Shown: one piece after another, positions 33,883 through 41,945 of the stretch | Numbering within the stretch: the first letter of the stretch is position 1 | How the letters are laid out: each line of letters starts with the position of its first letter | The notes under the pieces: generated by a model | What the model saw: only the letters and a program-made list of their open reading frames with translations | Databases searched by the model: none | What the model was told of the DNA's origin: nothing | Position numbers and translations under genes: made by a program | Assembly (NCBI GenBank): GCA_910585375.1 | Contig: CAJUCZ010000013.1 | Span: 1-51,307 of the forward strand | Direction: 5' to 3' | Source of the DNA: an uncultured Alphaproteobacteria bacterium | Lineage (GTDB): Bacteria; Pseudomonadota; Alphaproteobacteria; RF32; CAG-239 | DNA: 51,307 nt

Positions 33883-33911
33883 AACGCCGGAGAAATGCCG
33901 GCGTTTTTTTT
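33883..33911 (+). terminator. Intrinsic terminator of the lipoprotein-YgiC-like operon
   Basis: AACGCCGG (33883-33890) pairs with CCGGCGTT (33898-33905) across a 7-nt loop, with a T run. Confidence 0.92.
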
Positions 33912-34031
33912 GCCTCTTGCGGAAACTGAGAATTTTCTAAGATTTTTCTTGCAAAAATATATTTCTGTAATAAAATTCGCACAATATTAAAATGAAGCAA
34001 TTTCAACAAAAAACAAGAAGAGATTAAAGCC

Positions 34032-35591
34032 ATGGCAGAAAAATTTTATATTACGACCCCGATTTATTATCCTTCCGGTTCTCCTCATATCGGACACTGT
34101 TATACAACGGTTGCCTGCGATACCGTTGCCCGCTACAAACGCGCCAAAGGTTTTGATGTCATGTTTTTGACCGGCACGGATGAACATGGTCAGAAAATTG
34201 AAGACAAAGCAACGGCTGCCGGACTTTCGCCGAAGGAATATACGGACAAAGTTGTTGCCGAGTTCCAAAAACTCTGGGCTTATATGAATGTATCTTATGA
34301 CCGTTTTGTCCGCACAACCGATGATTACCATATTCAAACCGTGCAATATGTCTTTAAGCAGTTGTATGATAAAGGCTATATTTATAAAGGCGAATACAAA
34401 GGCAAATATTGCAAGCCCTGCGAGAGCTTCTGGACCGATTCCCAACTGGTTGACGGCAAGTGCCCGGATTGCGGCCGTGAGGTGGTTGATATGACGGAAG
34501 AAGCTTATTTCTTCAAACTTTCCGCTTTTTCCGACAAACTGCGCGAACTGCTGGAAAGCGGCACTTTTCTTGAGCCGTCCAGCCGCGTAAATGAAATGGT
34601 TAATAACTTTATCAAACCCGGACTGGAAGACTTGTGTGTTTCCCGCACCAGCTTTAAATGGGGCGTGCCGGTTGATTTTGATGACAAACATGTGGTCTAT
34701 GTCTGGATTGATGCGCTGTCTAACTATATATCCGCTTTGGGCTTTCATAATGACACCTATCAGGATTACGACAAGTTCTGGCCGGCGGATATTCATGTGA
34801 TGGCCAAAGAAATCGTGCGCTTTCATGCCTTAATCTGGCCGGCGATTTTGATGGCGTTGGAAATCCCGTTGCCGAAAAAGATTTATGGACACGGCTGGAT
34901 TACCTTTGGTGACAAGAAAATGAGCAAATCTCTGGGTAACGTGGTTGATCCCTTTGTCTTGGGAGACCGTTACGGCGTTGATGCTTTGCGTTATGAAATC
35001 CTGCGCGAAATGCCGTTCAGCAGCGATTGTACTTTTGTCAGCGAACTGTTTTTGCAGCGTGTTAATACGGATTTGGCCAATAACCTCGGCAATCTGGTTT
35101 CACGCACTGTTTCTATGATTCAAAAATATTTTGACGGTCAGCTGCCGACGGAAAGACAAGCTGACGAATTGGATAAGGAACTGGTTGCGCTGGCAGAAGA
35201 AACCCCGAAAAAAGTTGAGGAAAAAATTGACAGTATGCATCTGAGCGATGCGTTGGCTGAAATCTTTAACTTGATTTCCCGTGCCAATAAATATATTGAC
35301 GAGACAACGCCCTGGGCTTTGGCCAAAGACGCGAGCCAAAGAACCAGACTGGCTACGGTTTTATACAACTTGCTGGAAACGATCCGCATCAGTTCCGTGC
35401 TGTTGCAGCCGTTCATGCCAGCCACAATGCCGGAAATTTGGAAGAGAATTGGTGCCGGTGAAAAAGAAACCGCTTGGAATACGGTTTATGCGTTTGGCGC
35501 TTTGCCGCAAAATGCCAAAGTGACCGGCGGTGATCCTTTGTTCCCGCGCATAAACATTCAGCAGGAACTCGAATATATGGCCGCCATTTAG
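34032..35591 (+). CDS. metG: Methionine--tRNA ligase
   Basis: The class I enzyme charges tRNA-Met, including the initiator. The 519-residue protein has the HIGH signature as PHIGH (His19-His22), a single zinc knuckle with CKPCESF and CPDCG near residues 128-148, the signature KMSKSLGN near residue 298 and an anticodon-binding helical domain after about residue 370. It lacks the C-terminal dimerisation (Trbp111-like) domain of E. coli MetRS, as in many bacteria. A single gene with a moderate AAGAAGAGA site. Confidence 0.97.
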   Translation: MAEKFYITTPIYYPSGSPHIGHCYTTVACDTVARYKRAKGFDVMFLTGTDEHGQKIEDKATAAGLSPKEYTDKVVAEFQKLWAYMNVSYDRFVRTTDDYHIQTVQYVFKQLYDKGYIYKGEYKGKYCKPCESFWTDSQLVDGKCPDCGREVVDMTEEAYFFKLSAFSDKLRELLESGTFLEPSSRVNEMVNNFIKPGLEDLCVSRTSFKWGVPVDFDDKHVVYVWIDALSNYISALGFHNDTYQDYDKFWPADIHVMAKEIVRFHALIWPAILMALEIPLPKKIYGHGWITFGDKKMSKSLGNVVDPFVLGDRYGVDALRYEILREMPFSSDCTFVSELFLQRVNTDLANNLGNLVSRTVSMIQKYFDGQLPTERQADELDKELVALAEETPKKVEEKIDSMHLSDALAEIFNLISRANKYIDETTPWALAKDASQRTRLATVLYNLLETIRISSVLLQPFMPATMPEIWKRIGAGEKETAWNTVYAFGALPQNAKVTGGDPLFPRINIQQELEYMAAI

Positions 35592-35597
35592 TTTTGT

Positions 35598-35619
35598 CTC
35601 CCCGAAATTATTCGGGGAG
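35598..35619 (+). terminator. Hairpin after metG, terminator-like
   Basis: CTCCCCGAA pairs perfectly with TTCGGGGAG around ATTA, but the T run after it is short (ACTTTT), so termination may be partial and the next gene may be co-transcribed. Confidence 0.5.
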
Positions 35620-35639
35620 AACTTTTCTGGAAGGTAAAG

Positions 35640-36299
35640 ATGAATAACCGCCTGTTACACCCGTTAACGCACAAACCTTATGTAAGCCGCAATCCGGTTA
35701 CAGGATTGCCTGTAGCTTCCTGTATTGAAGAATTTTATCCGTTGGCGTCAGGAAGCGTACGTTTATTGCACCGGACAACGGCCAACCATATTTCTTCTAT
35801 TGTTGAAAACGGCCTGATATATAATTCCTCGGCATTAAAGGTCAAATCCGCTCATCCGGATCTGCGGTACAATAATGCCCGCTGTATTGTCCATGATGTA
35901 ACGGAAGAGGGGTTTTGGCAAATGCTGACGGAAGATAAGTTCAAATGCGGCACGACGGCAAATGCCGATATACTTGTTGTGTTGGATGTACCGGCTGAGG
36001 AGTTTTATCAGTATCATCTCAATCCGCGAAAAGCTTATCAAAAATCGGCCGGCGCCGTAATGGGCGGTGTGATTCCCAACCGCTATCTCACAGGTGTTGT
36101 CAAAATGCCGAACAAGGGAAAAAATTCTCCGCAATATAGCGAGGAAGATATTTCGGAAGCCGGAAAATTTGTAGCCTCCCGTCTGCCGTTAAATATTGAG
36201 CCGGATAAAAGCTGGCGATGCCTGTTGCAAAAATATAATTTTCAAAATCAGGGAAAGGCAGAAACTGCTAAGACGCCCCGTTGCGAACGGGAAATTTAA
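35640..36299 (+). CDS. Hypothetical protein, possible ADP-ribosyltransferase fold
   Basis: This 219-residue protein has no signal peptide. Residues 40-66 (VRLLHRTTANHISSIVENGLI) resemble the first strand and helix of DarT-like and other ADP-ribosyltransferase-fold proteins, and GVIPNRYLTGVV near 135-147 resembles the later strand where such proteins have a P-x-x-I/L-x-G pattern. The catalytic glutamate cannot be assigned. This is a fold guess, not a family call. An AAGGTAAAG site precedes the ATG. Its stop codon overlaps that of the convergent repeat-protein gene. Confidence 0.6.
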   Translation: MNNRLLHPLTHKPYVSRNPVTGLPVASCIEEFYPLASGSVRLLHRTTANHISSIVENGLIYNSSALKVKSAHPDLRYNNARCIVHDVTEEGFWQMLTEDKFKCGTTANADILVVLDVPAEEFYQYHLNPRKAYQKSAGAVMGGVIPNRYLTGVVKMPNKGKNSPQYSEEDISEAGKFVASRLPLNIEPDKSWRCLLQKYNFQNQGKAETAKTPRCEREI

Positions 36300-36721
36300 A
36301 ATCCGCCGACAGAAGTCGGAACATAATTGCCGAAAGCATCATACCCATAATTAATCTGCTCGTTGCCGACGGAAGAGGGGACATAGTCGCCTTTGGCATT
36401 GTAGCCGTAATTAATTCTGTCATTTCCGACCGCCGTCGGAACATAATTTCCTTTGGCGTTGTAACCGTAATCAATTCTGCTGTTGCCGATGGCAGTCGGT
36501 ACATAATCGCCTTTGGCATTGTAACCGTAATCAATTCTGTTGTTGCCTACCGCAGTCGGAACATAATCTCCGCGGGCGTTGTAACCATATTCTACCCTTT
36601 CGCCGTCTATGGAAACCGGCACCCATTCTCCCCGTGCATTATATCCGTACTGAATGTTTCCGGCACAAACAACGGTTGCGTTCAGGATCAAAATCAGGAT
36701 AAAACAATAAAAGCGAAGCAT
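36296..36721 (-). CDS. Secreted 20-residue tandem-repeat protein
   Basis: The 141-residue protein has a signal peptide (about 1-20, ending VVCAG) and then six consecutive 20-residue repeats of the pattern YGYNAxGxYVPTxVGNxRI, ending in GGF. Nothing else is present, so it is a pure repeat protein exported to the periplasm or surface. The DNA repeats are 60 bp long and still similar, so copy number may vary. The ATG at 36721 has a GGAGG site; a longer frame to 36838 would run through the neighbouring terminator. Confidence 0.8.
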   Translation of the reverse strand: MLRFYCFILILILNATVVCAGNIQYGYNARGEWVPVSIDGERVEYGYNARGDYVPTAVGNNRIDYGYNAKGDYVPTAIGNSRIDYGYNAKGNYVPTAVGNDRINYGYNAKGDYVPSSVGNEQINYGYDAFGNYVPTSVGGF

Positions 36722-36799
36722 GATAAACCTCCACAAAGTAACGGTAACAGTTATTATAGATTGAACAAATAATTTGTCAACCGGAGGTTTGTAAAAGAC

Positions 36800-36836
36800 G
36801 ACAATAAAGTTCCCTCCGTACGTTTGCGGAGGGAAC
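36800..36836 (-). terminator. Intrinsic terminator of the LEA-like gene
   Basis: GTTCCCTCCG (36809-36818) pairs perfectly with CGGAGGGAAC (36827-36836); on the minus strand TTTATT follows. Confidence 0.85.
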
Positions 36837-36853
36837 AAGGCCGGATGAAAACA

Positions 36854-37552
36854 TTATTGAAGGGTATATTCGTCTTCTTCTTCAGTAATAACGACGGTAT
36901 CGTCATCAGATTGATTGTTGTTTTCTTGTTTGTCGCTGCTGACGGCTTCTTTGGTAGCTTCCCAGGCATCAGAAGATTTTTCGGAAATTGCATCGCCAGC
37001 CTTGGAAGCCCCGTCTTTGGTGGCTTCCCACGCATTGCCGCTCACTTCTTTGGTTTTGTCCCAAGCTTTGGCCGAACCTTCTTTGGTGGCTTCCCAGGCA
37101 TCAGAAGATTTTTCGGAAATTGCATCGCCGGCTTTAGAAGCGCCGTTCTTTGTAGCTTCCCAGGCATCGCTGCTTACTTCTTTGGTTTTGTCCCAAGCCT
37201 TGGCCGAACCTTCTTTGGTAGCTTCCCAAACATTGTGGCCAGCTTCTTTGGTATTTTCCCACGCTTTTCCCATATTATTTTCTGCCATCTTAAATTCTCC
37301 TTTTGTTGAATTAAAATTTGATTGTTTTTCCAAATTCTGATTTTTATCAGTGTTTTTAGATGTATCGTTCATAAGGTCGTTGGTCTTGTCTTTTACGTCC
37401 GAGGCCATGTTTCCCATTCCGGCTTTTACATCATCAACAACTTCTCCTACCGATTTTGTATCATCAATATGCACGGAAAAGATGCTTTTCCCGACCAGAA
37501 AGAGAACAATAATGACAATGATAAGAATAATATATTTTATTATGGTATTCAT
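36854..37552 (-). CDS. Membrane-anchored LEA-like repeat protein
   Basis: The 232-residue protein has one N-terminal membrane helix (about 3-22), a hydrophilic linker, and from residue 89 a repeat region of about 11-residue units (AWDKTKEVSSD, AWEATKNGASK, AGDAISEKSSD) typical of LEA-like or apolipoprotein-like amphipathic helices, then an acidic tail. Such proteins protect or coat membranes and proteins under stress, though the role here is inferred. Met89 is an in-frame second start with AAAAGGAG seven to eight bases before it, which would yield the repeat region alone as a soluble protein. The ATG at 37552 has GGAGA upstream. Confidence 0.8.
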   Translation of the reverse strand: MNTIIKYIILIIVIIVLFLVGKSIFSVHIDDTKSVGEVVDDVKAGMGNMASDVKDKTNDLMNDTSKNTDKNQNLEKQSNFNSTKGEFKMAENNMGKAWENTKEAGHNVWEATKEGSAKAWDKTKEVSSDAWEATKNGASKAGDAISEKSSDAWEATKEGSAKAWDKTKEVSGNAWEATKDGASKAGDAISEKSSDAWEATKEAVSSDKQENNNQSDDDTVVITEEEDEYTLQ

Positions 37553-37635
37553 TGAAGGTCTCCTCATTGTTATCACATCAAGGATTTAATCTCGGGGCTT
37601 AACCATTTCAATTCACGAAGATGTAGCAAATAGGC

Positions 37636-37664
37636 TAGAAAAAACCGCCGGTTATCGGCGGTTT
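37636..37664 (-). terminator. Intrinsic terminator of the dxs-like gene
   Basis: AAACCGCCG pairs with CGGCGGTTT around GTTAT, and a T run follows on the minus strand. Confidence 0.9.
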
Positions 37665-37670
37665 ACGGTA

Positions 37671-39422
37671 CTATCGTATTTTAAGAATATCAGAGACAAT
37701 CAACTCTGGCGTCAGATGATAACGCTGATAAAGTTCCTCTGTCGGCACCCTGTCGGTAAATTCCTTGCCGGCACCGAAATTCAGAACTTTCATAGCGTCT
37801 GCACCATAAAAACGGGCAACTTTTTCGCCAAAGCCGCCGTCAAGCTCTCCGCTTTCAAGAGTAATGACTATGTTGTGTTTTTCTTTAAGAGCGTTAAGTA
37901 AATCAACATCCAAACCGGTAAGATAGCGCGGATTGATAAGCGTAGCGTCAATACCTTTTTCTTTTAGCTTCTCTGCGGTCTCCATTCCGAGCGAAAAGAA
38001 ATTCCCGACCGCCATAATGGCAACGTCGCTGCCTTCATGCACCACAAGGCTTTTGTTCAGCTTATCGTAGTTTTTTGCAACTTCGCCGCCGGCATAAACA
38101 ACTTCAGTCGGAACCCGAATAACAACCGGATGCCGTGATTGCTCTATTCCCCATTCCAACATGGCAAGATATTCTTCTTTGCTGGTTGGCGCCAGATAAA
38201 CAATATTGGGAATATTGGAAATCAGCGGAATATCAAAGCAGCCCAGATGAGTGGCATCCATGCCTGAAATTGCACCGGCAAAGACCAGAATAACAGCAGG
38301 ATTGTTATTAAGAGCCAGATCCTGAGACAGCTGGTCATAAGTACGCTGAACAAAAGAACTCCAAACCATGTAAACAGGCTTGCACCCGCCTTTCGCCAAA
38401 GCGGAAGACATTGCCACGGCATGTTCTTCGGCAATGCCGACATCTACATAATTTTGACCGAGCATCTTTCTTCTGTCCGGTGTTAATCCGAAAGCTCCTG
38501 GAGTTCCTGCCGTCAGAACAACCACATTCTTGTCTTTTTGTACTTTATTGTTCAAAAAGTCAAAAGTAATGTCATTGTAGTTTTCTGCATTTCCCAAATC
38601 AAGCGTGACTTCGCCGGAATGAATGTCAAACGGCAAATTCCAATGCCACTTTTCTTTGTTTTCTTCGGCAAATTTGTATCCCTTGCCTTTTTGGGTGTGA
38701 ATATGGACAACGGTCGGGCGGTTGGTGTCTTTAACTGCGGATAAAGTCTGAATCAGTTTTTCGGTTGAATTGCCTTCTTCCACATAATGATAATCAAATC
38801 CCAGAGCTTTAAACATATTGCATTCCGCCTGACCGTCAGTCTGGCGCAGCAGCCGCAGATTGGTGTATAATCCGCCGTGATTTTCGGCAATGGACATTTC
38901 ATTGTCATTCACAACAATAATAATATTGCTGTTCAAAACGGCAGCGTTGCTGAAACCTTCCAATGCTTCTCCGCCACTGAGAGAGCCGTCGCCGATAACG
39001 GCAATAACATTGTGTTTTTCGCCGTGTAAATCGCGTGCCTTGGCCATGCCGCATGCCAGACTGACCGAAGTCGACGTGTGGCCGACAACAAAAAAATCGT
39101 GTTCGCTTTCTTGCGGATTGGTGTAACCGGAGATTTTTGCCATATCGGCATCGTTCAAAAAGCCGTCTTTGCGTCCGGTCAACAGCTTGTGCGGATAACA
39201 TTGATGAGAAACGTCATAAATGATCTTATCTTTCGGAGAGCTGAAAACATAATGCAAAGCAATCGTGGCTTCAACAATTCCGAGGTTCGGCCCGACATGG
39301 CCGCCGATTTTGCTGTCGCGGTTTAAAATCGCAGATCTCATTTCTTCTGCCAGAATGTCAAGCTGCGGCAGAGTAAGCTTTTTAATGTCTTCAGGGGTGT
39401 TTATGTTTTCCAGATAAGCCAT
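37671..39422 (-). CDS. 1-deoxy-D-xylulose-5-phosphate synthase-like transketolase
   Basis: The 583-residue protein is built like DXS: a thiamine-diphosphate domain with GDGSLSGGEALEG...NDNEMSI (about 144-178), a pyrimidine domain with DVGIAEEHAVAMS, and a transketolase C-terminal domain. It is shorter than the usual 620-640 residues and belongs to the DXS-like clade with THLGCFDIPLISNIPNIVYLAPT. Where canonical DXS has the DRAG motif, this protein reads VFAG, so the phosphate-binding arginine is missing. It may be an alternative DXS or act on another substrate. It is alone behind a MerR-type promoter. Confidence 0.85.
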   Translation of the reverse strand: MAYLENINTPEDIKKLTLPQLDILAEEMRSAILNRDSKIGGHVGPNLGIVEATIALHYVFSSPKDKIIYDVSHQCYPHKLLTGRKDGFLNDADMAKISGYTNPQESEHDFFVVGHTSTSVSLACGMAKARDLHGEKHNVIAVIGDGSLSGGEALEGFSNAAVLNSNIIIVVNDNEMSIAENHGGLYTNLRLLRQTDGQAECNMFKALGFDYHYVEEGNSTEKLIQTLSAVKDTNRPTVVHIHTQKGKGYKFAEENKEKWHWNLPFDIHSGEVTLDLGNAENYNDITFDFLNNKVQKDKNVVVLTAGTPGAFGLTPDRRKMLGQNYVDVGIAEEHAVAMSSALAKGGCKPVYMVWSSFVQRTYDQLSQDLALNNNPAVILVFAGAISGMDATHLGCFDIPLISNIPNIVYLAPTSKEEYLAMLEWGIEQSRHPVVIRVPTEVVYAGGEVAKNYDKLNKSLVVHEGSDVAIMAVGNFFSLGMETAEKLKEKGIDATLINPRYLTGLDVDLLNALKEKHNIVITLESGELDGGFGEKVARFYGADAMKVLNFGAGKEFTDRVPTEELYQRYHLTPELIVSDILKIR

Positions 39423-39464
39423 TTTTTTCTCCTTATTGTCATATTAATACCGATTCTGTTTAAC

Positions 39465-39495
39465 AGCATATCCTTTAGAGTTAACTCCAAGTCAA
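39465..39495 (-). promoter_or_regulatory. MerR-type operator/promoter before the dxs-like gene
   Basis: On the minus strand TTGACT (39495-39490) and TATGCT (39470-39465) are 19 bp apart. The spacer carries TGGAGTTAACTCTA, matching the operators at 26045 and 31051. Confidence 0.75.
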
Positions 39496-39540
39496 TAGAA
39501 AAAATAATTAAATAATAAATTTTTTTTCTTGAAGAAAAAA

Positions 39541-39569
39541 TTGACAGAACTAAAAATTCGGGATAATTT
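39541..39569 (+). promoter_or_regulatory. Sigma70 promoter of the 245-aa hydrolase gene
   Basis: A perfect TTGACA (39541-39546) and TAATTT (39564-39569) are 17 bp apart, about 30 nt before the start codon. Confidence 0.65.
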
Positions 39570-39600
39570 TATAAGGAAAACTTATTATTAATATATTGCT

Positions 39601-40338
39601 ATGGAAGACGTACAATTTTTTGAAAAGTTTCAGGAATCTGAATTTATGGTAAATATCAGAACGCCTCGTGTTTTAAAAACCGAAACTACGGTTGTTCTGA
39701 TCCATGGTTTTTGGTCTTTTCCGTTAGGCAGAAAGTATGATTCCCTGACGGGCATTTGTAACGGTCTGGGAGCCGGATGTGCCGCTTATGAATTAATCGG
39801 CCATGGTTCTGATATTTCTCATTTGGATAATCTGGACATGAACATTTTGATTGAACAGTTGGAATATCTTATCAGCCGCAGATTCAATAATAATGTTGTC
39901 CTGATAGGTTCTTGCGGAGGCGGACTGGTTGCTTTGCAGGCGGCCAAAAGGCATCCTGAGGCGGTAAAAGGCATTATCACGCTGGCAACGGCGCTGGACT
40001 GGCGTTTTTTGACGCCTGAACAGTTGAACGCCGTAAATGAGAAAGGGTTTGTTTATGTCCGCTTCGGGCACCATATTGATGAATGTAAAATCACCAAAAG
40101 ATTTTGCGATTCTTATGCCGAGGTTGAACATTGGGAGCCGATGGCGGTTTCTTTTCCCGTCCATATCATGCAAGGAAGCGCAGACAATGTTATGGATTGG
40201 CGAAAAGCAATAAAATTATTGGAGTTTGTGCAGGGAAAAGATGTTGTGCTGAAAGTTATTCAAGGAACGGGGCACCGTATCGCCGATAAAAAAAGCTTCA
40301 GGGAAATCGCTTACTCACTGCAATCTATGATTGGATAA
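39601..40338 (+). CDS. Alpha/beta hydrolase with cysteine nucleophile
   Basis: The 245-residue protein is an alpha/beta hydrolase with the oxyanion region LIHGFW (33-38), a nucleophile elbow GSCGG (103-107) in which Cys105 occupies the usual serine position, as in dienelactone hydrolases, Asp195 (QGSADNV) and His225 (GTGHR). The substrate is unknown. No signal peptide. There is no SD site near the ATG; AAGGA is 24 nt upstream. It has its own promoter and a strong bidirectional terminator shared with the next, convergent genes. Confidence 0.82.
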   Translation: MEDVQFFEKFQESEFMVNIRTPRVLKTETTVVLIHGFWSFPLGRKYDSLTGICNGLGAGCAAYELIGHGSDISHLDNLDMNILIEQLEYLISRRFNNNVVLIGSCGGGLVALQAAKRHPEAVKGIITLATALDWRFLTPEQLNAVNEKGFVYVRFGHHIDECKITKRFCDSYAEVEHWEPMAVSFPVHIMQGSADNVMDWRKAIKLLEFVQGKDVVLKVIQGTGHRIADKKSFREIAYSLQSMIG

Positions 40339-40342
40339 TAAA

Positions 40343-40375
40343 AGCGCGTTATCAATAAGATAACGCGTTTTTTTA
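40343..40375. terminator. Bidirectional terminator
   Basis: CGCGTTATC (40345-40353) pairs with GATAACGCG (40359-40367), with A before and eight T after, between two convergent genes. Confidence 0.9.
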
Positions 40376-40376
40376 T

Positions 40377-40682
40377 TTATATTGCCAAAATCAAGCCGAT
40401 GGCGATAACAACGACCAGCACAACTCCCAAAAAGAAGAGAATCAAAGTCTTGTCGTGTTTTTCTTCACTTTCTGAGGATTGTCTGCAGATTAAAATCGGC
40501 AAATCCGAATCCTGACCGTATAAACGCAAAGCCGTTGATACGTTTTCTTTTTCTTCGTCACTCTCCGGTTCTCTGATGACAATTCCGTTTCTGCGGTCTT
40601 TTGACAATTTGTTATCGACCGCTACGACCAGCTTATATATGATATATAAAGCCAGTAAAATAATGATAATAATTGCTATCAT
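40377..40682 (-). CDS. Small membrane protein with two helices
   Basis: The 101-residue protein has a hydrophobic helix at each end (about 2-22 and 80-101) joined by a charged 55-residue segment with EPESDEEKENVS. It has no recognised family. The start codon overlaps the stop of the upstream gene (ATGA), so it is translationally coupled to it. The link to that unknown protein is the only functional hint. Confidence 0.65.
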   Translation of the reverse strand: MIAIIIIILLALYIIYKLVVAVDNKLSKDRRNGIVIREPESDEEKENVSTALRLYGQDSDLPILICRQSSESEEKHDKTLILFFLGVVLVVVIAIGLILAI

Positions 40683-41185
40683 AAGGCAACAAGATTTTTA
40701 AGTTTGCTAAAAAAATCGTTTTTTCCCGCTTTGGCAGCGGCTATTCTACATAGCTGATTTTTTGTCGGCATATCCGGATTGAGGTAAGAAAAATACCTCT
40801 CCCGCGTAATAACGGACAATTCCTGCGGTGTAAGATCCCGAGCCCAGCTGCGGAAGACATCGGCAGAAAACATGAAGTTTCCGGAAGTCGGACAGCCCAT
40901 ATAATCACTGTAGTTGTTGAAGTTGTTAAAGTTTTCGGCAGAAACAACATTCAGTCCTAACGTCAGATTCAACGGTTCTCCGTGTATCAAGAAAGCTTTT
41001 TTCAGTTCCGCTGTGCTTTTTCCTGCGCGAAGCAGAATGGTCTCAATCACCCTGTATGGCAGTCCGGTATATCCGACAAACAAACAACAGTGAGCACTGT
41101 TTGCATTCACTCGGTGTACGGTAATACCTTGCTCACTCATCCATTTGTCAGCATACTCAACACTTTGAGAGTCAATGGTCTGCAC
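40679..41185 (-). CDS. Hypothetical protein (168 aa), possibly the 3' part of a split gene
   Basis: I do not recognise the family. It seems soluble, with PYRVIETILLRAGKSTAELKKAF and SNFMFSADVFRSW-type helical stretches. The only start is a GTG at 41185 with no well-placed SD site. The reading frame is open back to the TGA of the upstream gene (41233-41231), 15 codons earlier, and those codons read like ordinary protein (YFSSLGGLQKFFKTY). The two frames may therefore be one gene of about 367 codons broken by a single stop. Confidence 0.6.
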   Translation of the reverse strand: MQTIDSQSVEYADKWMSEQGITVHRVNANSAHCCLFVGYTGLPYRVIETILLRAGKSTAELKKAFLIHGEPLNLTLGLNVVSAENFNNFNNYSDYMGCPTSGNFMFSADVFRSWARDLTPQELSVITRERYFSYLNPDMPTKNQLCRIAAAKAGKNDFFSKLKNLVAL

Positions 41186-41230
41186 ATAAGTTTTAAAAAA
41201 CTTTTGCAGCCCTCCTAAGGATGAGAAGTA

Positions 41231-41782
41231 TCATTGGACACTGTAAAGTGCATCGCGAATCCAGCTACCGTTTGCCGGAGGCATGGCCAGAACATAATTA
41301 TCCATATCGACTTCATCAAAAGCAAATCTGCCGTTATTTCTCAGATACGGGTATTTCCGGTCAAGTTCTTTGATGTAGCTGTCATTCGGAAACATGGTCA
41401 GCATTTTATCCATGTCTGCCCATATAATGTCGCGGTAGCGGTTTCTCTCTTTCCAGACGGCACTAAAATGTTTTTTCCCGTAAATGTAAACCTGAAATAA
41501 ATACGGATCAGAATCTACCGCAACAACTTCTCTTGTTCCGTCGGAATAATATTTTAATACCGTATCACTTAAAATAACATCTTCAGACGGATTTTGTTCA
41601 TCGGTAAAATCCTGAATGGAATACTTCTGCGGATCAAAAACAAATTTTTCTTTGTCTTTAATTCCCCAAATCCTTTCGCAAAACATCAAATGTTTTTCAG
41701 TTGATTGTTTTGTCAAATCAAGAGAATTGGAAGACAAAACAGCACTGAATGCATCGTTTTTGGTACTAACTAGTTGCGTCAT
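41231..41782 (-). CDS. Hypothetical protein (183 aa), possibly the 5' part of a split gene
   Basis: I do not recognise the family. The protein is soluble with an N-terminal Ser/Thr-rich stretch and ends in NGSWIRDALYSVQ. The ATG at 41782 has no SD site but follows a clear sigma70 promoter (41829-41856). The next gene continues in the same frame after the TGA stop. A TGG-to-TGA change would explain the split. Other genes in the window end in TGA, so the code itself is normal. Confidence 0.6.
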   Translation of the reverse strand: MTQLVSTKNDAFSAVLSSNSLDLTKQSTEKHLMFCERIWGIKDKEKFVFDPQKYSIQDFTDEQNPSEDVILSDTVLKYYSDGTREVVAVDSDPYLFQVYIYGKKHFSAVWKERNRYRDIIWADMDKMLTMFPNDSYIKELDRKYPYLRNNGRFAFDEVDMDNYVLAMPPANGSWIRDALYSVQ

Positions 41783-41828
41783 AATATGATAAAATTTAAT
41801 TATACATAAATAATATTTAACTGATGCT

Positions 41829-41856
41829 TTTATAACATAATAATTTTTTTTGTCAA
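41829..41856 (-). promoter_or_regulatory. Sigma70 promoter for the leftward gene at 41782
   Basis: TTGACA (41856-41851) and TATAAA (41834-41829) on the minus strand are 16 bp apart, about 45 nt before the start codon. Confidence 0.7.
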
Positions 41857-41870
41857 TATCATTTTTCATA

Positions 41871-41899
41871 TTGACAAAATAGTAAAAATGAGTTATTAC
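41871..41899 (+). promoter_or_regulatory. Sigma70 promoter for the rightward gene at 41946
   Basis: TTGACA (41871-41876) and TATTAC (41894-41899) are 17 bp apart. It is divergent from the promoter at 41829-41856. Confidence 0.7.
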
Positions 41900-41945
41900 T
41901 CGATTTGCAAAAACAAATTATTTATTAATTAAAAATTTTATCATT

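Noticed and set aside
41231..41233. Selenocysteine or UGA recoding
   Set aside because: No SECIS-like hairpin is evident after the codon, and other genes use TGA as a normal stop; a nonsense mutation is simpler.
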